Assembly (NCBI GenBank): GCA_945903445.1
Contig: CAMDNZ010000022.1
Coordinates: 1-46,941, forward strand
DNA from: Bordetella parapertussis
Lineage (GTDB): Bacteria; Pseudomonadota; Gammaproteobacteria; Burkholderiales; Burkholderiaceae_B
DNA: 46,941 nucleotides
Reading direction: 5' to 3'
In this document: in pieces, positions 41,745 to 46,941 of the stretch
How positions within the stretch are numbered: the stretch's first letter is position 1
Layout: every line of letters starts with the position of its first letter
Translations under genes and position numbers: made by a program
Notes under the pieces: generated by a model
Seen by the model: the letters and a program-made list of their open reading frames with translations, nothing else
Told to the model about the DNA's origin: nothing
Databases searched by the model: none

Positions 41745-42566
41745 ATGAAGATCAAATCGCTCGTCATCGCCCTTGGTCTGGCCGCAGTGGCCTCGTCGGC
41801 GGCTCAAGCCGGTCAGCTGGAAGACATCAAGGCCCGTGGCAAGTTCATTTGCGGCACGCTGGGTACGGCCGAGCCGTTCAGCTTCCAGGACCCGGCCACC
41901 CGTCAGGTCGTGGGCTATGAAGTGGACATCTGCCAGAAGATGGCCGACAGCCTGGGCGTGCCGCTCGAGCTGAAGCTGATCGCCGTCGAAGCGCGTATTC
42001 CAGAACTGGTCGCTGGTCGCGTGGACGTGGTCGCCGCCAACATGGGTTGGAGCCCCGAGCGCGCCAAGCTGGTGAACTACTCGTTCCAGCATTTCGTCAG
42101 CCCGCAGAAAGTGCTGTCGCGTGCCTCCGACGACGCGCTAAAGTCGCCTGCCGATCTGGCCGGCAAGCGCGTGTCGGCCACTCGCGGTTCGTCCTCGGAA
42201 GCCGGCGCTCGCAAGAACATCCCGAACGTTGACGCCGTGACCTTCAAGGACCCGCCGGGTGCCTTTCTGGCGCTGCAACAGCGCAAGGTCGATGGCTTCG
42301 TGGCCTCGGAACTGATGCTGGTGAAGTTCAAGGATCAATCGGCAAGCAGCGCGGTGCCGGTCAAGATTCTGGAGCCGGCGCTGTTCGTCGAACCCTGGGG
42401 CATTGCCGTTCGCAAAGGCGACGACGCGTTCCTGGGACACGTCAACAAGGTGCTGACCGATCTGGAAAAATCGGGCGAAGCCACCCAGATCTTCGACAAA
42501 TGGCTGGGCACGAACACGGCGTTCGGTCTGAAGCGTGAGTTCCGCTTCGAAGAAATCAAGGGCTGA
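41745..42566 (+). CDS. Amino-acid ABC transporter binding protein
   Basis: A 273-residue periplasmic solute-binding protein of family 3. The signal peptide MKIKSLVIALGLAAVASSAA ends AQA|G. The mature part has DIKARGKFICGTLGTAEPFS, FQDPATRQVVGYEVDICQKM (ligand pocket) and RVDVVAANMGWSPERA. A pair of Cys (in FICGT and DICQK) could form a disulphide. It delivers a polar amino acid to the permeases encoded directly downstream. It lies 21 bp after the aminotransferase gene. Confidence 0.9.
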   Translation: MKIKSLVIALGLAAVASSAAQAGQLEDIKARGKFICGTLGTAEPFSFQDPATRQVVGYEVDICQKMADSLGVPLELKLIAVEARIPELVAGRVDVVAANMGWSPERAKLVNYSFQHFVSPQKVLSRASDDALKSPADLAGKRVSATRGSSSEAGARKNIPNVDAVTFKDPPGAFLALQQRKVDGFVASELMLVKFKDQSASSAVPVKILEPALFVEPWGIAVRKGDDAFLGHVNKVLTDLEKSGEATQIFDKWLGTNTAFGLKREFRFEEIKG

Positions 42567-42639
42567 GCTTAGTCCTCTGATGCCGGTAGAGCGCGGATTC
42601 ATTCCGCGTTCCCACCGCATCGCATCTAGCGGTACACAC

Positions 42640-43341
42640 ATGACTTACGAATTTGATTTCGCTGCGATATTCACAGGTGAATATCCGGCATTGATGCTGC
42701 GGGGCTTGCTGACCACGCTGGCGTTGACCGGCCTGGCCTGGGTGCTGGCGATGGGCCTGGGCAGTGTGATGGCCGTGATCCGGTTGACGGGATCGCGCAC
42801 GGCCAACGCCATCATCTGGACCTTCGTCGCCTTTCATCGCAATGTGCCGATGCTGGTGCACATCATGCTTTGGTATTTCGGCATCGGCGCCATCTTGCCC
42901 ATCAGCATTGGCGATTGGCTCAACCGCAACGGCAGCGAATTCATCCTGGCGATGATCGCGATCGGCCTGGTGATGTCGGCCTACGTGACCGAAGACTTAC
43001 GCAGCGCCGTACGGGCGATTCCCGGCGGGCAGATGGAAGCATCGCGTGCGCTGGGCTTGAGTTATCTGCAGTCGATGCGCAAGATCATCTTGCCGCAGGC
43101 GTTCCGCATCGCGATCCCGCCGCTGCTCAACCAAACGCTGTTGCTGTTTAAGAACACCAGCCTGGCGATGGCCATCGGCGTGGTCGAATTGACCGCGGCA
43201 GGGCGTGAGATCGAGAACTACACCTTCCGGACATTCGAAGCGTTCGCGGTCGTGACCGTGACGTATCTCTGCATCTCGTTCCTGATCATGTGGGCGGGCT
43301 CGGTCTTGGCCAAGCGTTATCAGTTCATCGGGAGACGCTGA
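42640..43341 (+). CDS. Amino-acid ABC permease subunit 1
   Basis: A 233-residue His/Glu/Gln/Arg-type permease with about five membrane helices. The EAA loop is QMEASRALGLSYLQSMRKII, which contacts the ATPase. The start is set at ATG 42640 (MTYEFDFAAIFTGEYP); the upstream frame is open, but that part does not look like a permease. The ribosome-binding site is weak. It forms a heterodimer with the next gene product. Confidence 0.88.
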   Translation: MTYEFDFAAIFTGEYPALMLRGLLTTLALTGLAWVLAMGLGSVMAVIRLTGSRTANAIIWTFVAFHRNVPMLVHIMLWYFGIGAILPISIGDWLNRNGSEFILAMIAIGLVMSAYVTEDLRSAVRAIPGGQMEASRALGLSYLQSMRKIILPQAFRIAIPPLLNQTLLLFKNTSLAMAIGVVELTAAGREIENYTFRTFEAFAVVTVTYLCISFLIMWAGSVLAKRYQFIGRR

Positions 43342-43342
43342 C

Positions 43343-44068
43343 ATGTGGGACATCATCCAAAACAACTGGGAGCTGCTGCTGATCGGCCAGTATCCCCATG
43401 GTCCAATAGGCGGTCTGGTCGCCACGCTGGGCCTGGCCGTGGTCAGCCTTTTGCTAGCCATTCCATTTAGCATCGTGTTGGCGCTGGGCCGCATGAGCCC
43501 GTACAAGATCTTTTACCTGCCTGCCTCGGGCCTGGTGTTCGTCGTGCGGGGTCTGCCGCTGCTGATGTTCATCTTCTGGGCTTACTTTTTCGTCCCGTTG
43601 ATTATCGGGCGACCCGTGGCGGGCGCGACCACGATGATCGTCGCGCTGGTGTGCTACGAAAGTGCCTACCTGGCGGAGATCATCCGGGCAGGCGTGCAAT
43701 CCTTGCCGCCGGGCCAGCAGGAAGCAGGGCGCGCGCTCGGCCTGTCGTACATGCAGACCATGCGCCGGATCATCCTGCCGCAGGCCATGTTCAATATGCT
43801 GCCTAGCATGCTCAGCCAGTTCATTTCGACGGTCAAAGAGACGTCGTTGGCTTACGTGATCAGCGTTCAAGAACTGACGTACGCAGCGAACCAGGTCAAC
43901 AGCGTGTTGCTGACCAAGCCATTCGAAGTGTTCGGACTGCTGGCCTTGACGTATTTCGTTCTGAATTTGAGCCTGACCGGTCTGGTACGTCTGACCGAAC
44001 GGCGTGTCGAGAAAAAGCGGCTGGGCAGGCAAAGGCCGACGCCCACTGCAACAGAGGTGCAAGCATGA
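43343..44068 (+). CDS. Amino-acid ABC permease subunit 2
   Basis: A 241-residue second permease of the same type, starting one base after the first permease stop. The EAA loop is QQEAGRALGLSYMQTMRRII. Membrane helices include GLVATLGLAVVSLLLAIPFS and LPLLMFIFWAYFFVPLIIG. The Arg/Lys-rich C-terminus (VEKKRLGRQRP) lies in the cytoplasm. The stop codon overlaps the ATPase start (ATGA). Confidence 0.9.
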   Translation: MWDIIQNNWELLLIGQYPHGPIGGLVATLGLAVVSLLLAIPFSIVLALGRMSPYKIFYLPASGLVFVVRGLPLLMFIFWAYFFVPLIIGRPVAGATTMIVALVCYESAYLAEIIRAGVQSLPPGQQEAGRALGLSYMQTMRRIILPQAMFNMLPSMLSQFISTVKETSLAYVISVQELTYAANQVNSVLLTKPFEVFGLLALTYFVLNLSLTGLVRLTERRVEKKRLGRQRPTPTATEVQA

Positions 44069-44790
44069 TTCGTTTCTCCCAAGTCAACAAATGGTATGGC
44101 GAGTACCAGGCGCTCGCCGACGTGAGCGCCGAGGTCAAGAAGGGCGAGGTCGTGGTGGTGTGCGGTCCTTCGGGTTCCGGCAAATCGACGCTGATTCGTA
44201 CCGTCAACCGCCTCGAACCCATCCAGGGCGGCAAGATCGAAGTGGATGGTCATGATATCTACGGCAAGACCATGAAACTGGACGAACTGCGTAGCCATAT
44301 CGGCTTCGTGTTCCAACAATTCAATTTGTTCCCCCATCTCAGCGTGCTGGACAATCTAGCGTTGGCACCGGTCCAACTCAAGCGTAAGAATCGAGCACAA
44401 GCCGAGGCACGGGGACGCGAGTTGTTGGAGCGCGTGGGCTTGGCGAACAAAGCCGATGCCTTTCCGGCCCAGTTGTCGGGCGGCCAACAGCAGCGCGTGG
44501 CCATCGCCCGGGCGCTAGCCATGGATCCGCCGGTCATGCTGTTCGACGAGCCGACCAGCGCGCTGGACCCGGAGATGGTAGGCGAGGTGTTGCAGGTGAT
44601 GAAGTCATTGGCGCGCGACGGCATGACCATGGTGTGCGTCACGCACGAGATGAACTTTGCGCGTGAAGTGGCCGATACGATCTGGTCCATGGACGCCGGT
44701 GCGATCGTCGAAACGGGCACGCCCGAAGCCTTTTTCACTCAGGCGCAGTCGCCCCGCGCTCGCAAGTTCCTGACTGATATCCGTCACTGA
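44065..44790 (+). CDS. Amino-acid ABC transporter ATPase (GlnQ type)
   Basis: A 241-residue ATPase of polar amino acid importers. Walker A GPSGSGKST (34-42), Q-loop in VFQQFNLFPHLS, signature LSGGQQQR, Walker B VMLFDEPTSALDPE and switch His in VTHEM are all intact. It completes a full importer with the binding protein and two permeases; translation is coupled to the upstream permease by a 4-base overlap. Confidence 0.95.
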   Translation: MIRFSQVNKWYGEYQALADVSAEVKKGEVVVVCGPSGSGKSTLIRTVNRLEPIQGGKIEVDGHDIYGKTMKLDELRSHIGFVFQQFNLFPHLSVLDNLALAPVQLKRKNRAQAEARGRELLERVGLANKADAFPAQLSGGQQQRVAIARALAMDPPVMLFDEPTSALDPEMVGEVLQVMKSLARDGMTMVCVTHEMNFAREVADTIWSMDAGAIVETGTPEAFFTQAQSPRARKFLTDIRH

Positions 44791-44844
44791 GCGATTGAGC
44801 CTTATCATGGTGGCGCACACCCGCAGGCCATCCTGGATGCTGAC

Positions 44845-45738
44845 ATGCTGACCTTCAAGCAAATCGAAGCACTGTACTGGACGGTACGCCTGGGCACATT
44901 TTCGGCGGCAGCCGAGCGGCTGCATACCGGGCAATCGGCCATTACTAAACGCATCCAGGAATTGGAAGCGGATTTCAATGTGCAGTTGTTCGATCGGTCG
45001 GGACATAAGGCCAGCCTGACGTCCAAGGGGCACGAGGTGTTCTTGATGGCCGAGCAGATGCTGGCCCATCGCGATCGATTGCTGGTGCAGCTCGAAGGCC
45101 AGCACACGCTGACGGGCACGCTGCGATTCGGCATTACCGAGATCACCGCGATGACGTGGTTGCCCGCGTTCATCAAGACCATGCGGACCCATTATCCGGG
45201 GGTGACGCTTGAACCCTTGATCGATCTGGGCGGCGACCTGCATCGACAGCTGGCGTCCGGTCATATCGACATGGCGTTCCTGAACGACCGGTTTCAGGAT
45301 CCGCTGTTGGATAGCGTGCCTTTGGCCAGTCTGGAGTTCGCCTGGATGTGCGCGCCAGGCCAGGTCGATCCCACGATCACGTACACCCCGGCGCAGTTGG
45401 CCGAAATGCCGCTGCTGCGGCAAAGCCGAGAGTCGGGTTTGAATCCTGTCTACGACGCGTGGCTGCATCCGCATGTGCCAGAGAAAAATCTATTCACCAT
45501 CAACAGCTTGATCGCCATGGCGGGATTGACGGCAGCCGGGTTCGGTATATCGTGCCTGCCGCGCGAGTATTTTGCGAACATGGTGCGTGGGCGGCAGCTG
45601 GAAATCGTGCGCACCACCACGGCTGCGCCGCATACTCGATACGTCGCGATGTTTCGGCGCGATGCCAGCGCGGCGTTCTATGAAAACGTCGCCAAGCTGG
45701 CGCAAGAGTGCTGCGATTTCGCCAAGCTGGGCGATTGA
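44845..45738 (+). CDS. LysR-type regulator
   Basis: A 297-residue LysR-type regulator. The HTH is about residues 1-60 (TFKQIEALYWTVRLGTFSAA then AERLHTGQSAITKRIQELEA). The effector domain begins near 88 (LTGTLRFGITEITAMTWLPA). It lies 54 bp after the ABC transporter ATPase on the same strand and probably regulates the aldolase-aminotransferase-transporter operon; being at the operon's end rather than divergent, this is less certain. The effector is unknown. Confidence 0.88.
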   Translation: MLTFKQIEALYWTVRLGTFSAAAERLHTGQSAITKRIQELEADFNVQLFDRSGHKASLTSKGHEVFLMAEQMLAHRDRLLVQLEGQHTLTGTLRFGITEITAMTWLPAFIKTMRTHYPGVTLEPLIDLGGDLHRQLASGHIDMAFLNDRFQDPLLDSVPLASLEFAWMCAPGQVDPTITYTPAQLAEMPLLRQSRESGLNPVYDAWLHPHVPEKNLFTINSLIAMAGLTAAGFGISCLPREYFANMVRGRQLEIVRTTTAAPHTRYVAMFRRDASAAFYENVAKLAQECCDFAKLGD

Positions 45739-45881
45739 TACGCAGCACGGTGTCGGTGCTGTTGCCGCTGTGTACTGCTCGGTCGATCGGCGATGGCCGG
45801 CGTAAAACCGCAGACGAAAGACGGCAGACCTGATGCAGAAGATTCGAGCCAGCAGACCTGAGTCAGCCGGCTGGCAACTGG

Positions 45882-45901
45882 CTTGAACGACGCCGTTCAA
45901 G
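45882..45901. terminator. Hairpin at the convergent gene ends
   Basis: CTTGAACG (45882-45889), loop ACGC, CGTTCAAG (45894-45901): a perfect 8-bp stem overlapping the stop codon of the symporter gene. There is no T-run on either side. Confidence 0.45.
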
Positions 45902-46941
45902 AATCCAGTTTCCGCACCGCGCCTGCCAGCTTGGAAAATTCGAACGGCTTAATCTTTTTTCGAGCAAGCCACTGCATCGCGCCAATCACCACGACCGGCA
46001 CGAAGGTCGCCACCAAAAACGATTCCAGCAAATAGATCGGTTGTTCGCCTGGAGCGGGAAACAGCAGTAATCCTGTCACCAGGCCGCAGACGGTGCCGAC
46101 CATCGCGCGAATGCCGTTGTGGCGCTTGCTGAACAAACCGTAGAACACTGGAAAAGCGGCTGCCGAGCACAGCAGGTCGGCCAACAGGAAGAGGTACAGC
46201 ACGCTATAGCCTTGAGCGGCGACCACCATCACGGGAAGCGCCAGCAATACGACGAGCGCCCGCGAGACCTGCATCATGCGACGGCTGTCGGCCCGAGGCA
46301 TGAGTCGTCCCAGATCGACCGCGATCAGGCTGGATACCGCGCTGATGGCGCTGTCGGCGGTGCTCATCACGAGCGCCAGTCCCAGGGGAATGAGCGCGAA
46401 GGCGAACCAGTCCGGGGTGTGCGACATGACCAGAGAAAACACGGCGACGCCGCTGTCGCCCCCGGGCACCAGCGCTTTGAGGGCCAAGCCGAACAGACCC
46501 ATAGCGAAGATGAACGGCACGACCATGAGCCCACCGAACAGAAATCCGCGGCCAACGGTGCCCGAGTCGCGCGAGGCGTAGATGCGTTGCCATGCGCCTT
46601 GATGAAACAGCCCGGTGAGCAGGATCGCGACGAAGAACGTCAGGCCCGCTTTAATGCCCACGGGATCGGAGAAGTCCAGCATATGAGGTGCATTCTGGCG
46701 CAGGGCGTCCAGCGTGGGCGATACGCCCCCGGCCACTTTCCAGCCGTAGTAGAACAGCACGCCCAGCAAGGGCAGAATGACCAGCACTTGCACCTTGTCG
46801 GTAAAAATGGAGGCTCGCAGACCGCCGTAAGAGGTGTAGATCAAAGTGGCCGCCATGACGATGGCCGAGGTTTGCCAAAGTGGGACGGGTGCGATCAAGG
46901 TCACCAGCTTGGCGATTGCTGTGATTTCGGCCGACAGCGCG
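45897..46941 (-). CDS. Sodium:solute symporter, 5' end outside window
   Basis: The C-terminal 347 residues of a sodium/solute symporter (SSS family, with PutP- and PanF-like relatives); the frame runs open through the right edge of the window. Several membrane helices are visible (TSAIVMAATLIYTSYGGLRA, LVMSTADSAISAVSSLIAVD, ALVVLLALPVMVVAAQGYSV). The DKVQ segment after the first of these and the conserved STADSAIS, part of the sodium site, are typical. The substrate is unknown. It is convergent with the LysR gene. Confidence 0.85.
   Translation of the reverse strand, partial: ALSAEITAIAKLVTLIAPVPLWQTSAIVMAATLIYTSYGGLRASIFTDKVQVLVILPLLGVLFYYGWKVAGGVSPTLDALRQNAPHMLDFSDPVGIKAGLTFFVAILLTGLFHQGAWQRIYASRDSGTVGRGFLFGGLMVVPFIFAMGLFGLALKALVPGGDSGVAVFSLVMSHTPDWFAFALIPLGLALVMSTADSAISAVSSLIAVDLGRLMPRADSRRMMQVSRALVVLLALPVMVVAAQGYSVLYLFLLADLLCSAAAFPVFYGLFSKRHNGIRAMVGTVCGLVTGLLLFPAPGEQPIYLLESFLVATFVPVVVIGAMQWLARKKIKPFEFSKLAGAVRKLDS

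Overview
The window looks like a chromosomal segment of a betaproteobacterium of the order Burkholderiales, most likely family Alcaligenaceae (Bordetella/Achromobacter relatives). The reasons are the moderately high G+C coding sequence, a SphB1-like subtilisin autotransporter lipoprotein, a Bug/TctC-type binding protein, a sulfite reductase paired with DUF934, and a long aspartate carbamoyltransferase with an N-terminal DNA-binding-like extension. This is a judgement from protein character; no database search was possible.

Region 1 (1-6.96 kb) looks accessory. It holds a subtilisin-like autotransporter, a lipoprotein, a large inverted repeat, the remnant of a second exported, possibly barrel-forming protein, a gene-poor stretch, and an orphan phage-type (CI/LexA-like) repressor whose start codon lies in a 14-bp inverted repeat. 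It ends at a CAU-anticodon tRNA gene whose 3' end faces the region, as expected for an integration site. Region 2 (7-24.6 kb) is mostly core: a HAD phosphatase, a diguanylate cyclase, HPII-type catalase, the sulfite reductase-DUF934 pair, an AsmA-like protein, a methyltransferase, two FAD proteins, entericidin and pyrB. Between these genes lie at least five small proline-rich, hydrophilic, probably disordered proteins, most with a near-identical AGGAGAC ribosome-binding site.

Region 3 (24.6-34.2 kb) has a giant FAD/Fe-S 2-hydroxyacid dehydrogenase and two adjacent toxin-antitoxin loci: hipBA, with three copies of a GCCCTAAAARGGGC operator-like palindrome, and a vapBC pair whose antitoxin has an in-frame TGA at codon 29 while the toxin looks intact. 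yicC, gamma-glutamyltransferase and RNase PH (rph) follow. Region 4 (34.2-46.9 kb) is catabolic and transport: MmgE/PrpD and acyl-CoA dehydrogenase divergent from a LysR regulator, a P-loop kinase-like protein, a Bug binding protein, and then a tight operon of RraA-type aldolase, aminotransferase and a complete polar amino acid ABC transporter, followed by a second LysR regulator. A sodium/solute symporter runs off the right edge.

The most interesting points are: (a) pyrB with an HTH-like extension and AATATACGCA repeats lying on its promoter; (b) the hipBA operators; (c) the nonsense codon in vapB; (d) the transporter-transaminase-aldolase operon, which reads as an uptake and cleavage route for a hydroxylated dicarboxylic amino acid; (e) the decayed exported gene and orphan repressor beside the tRNA; and (f) a strong terminator touching the start codon of the FAD gene at 21091.
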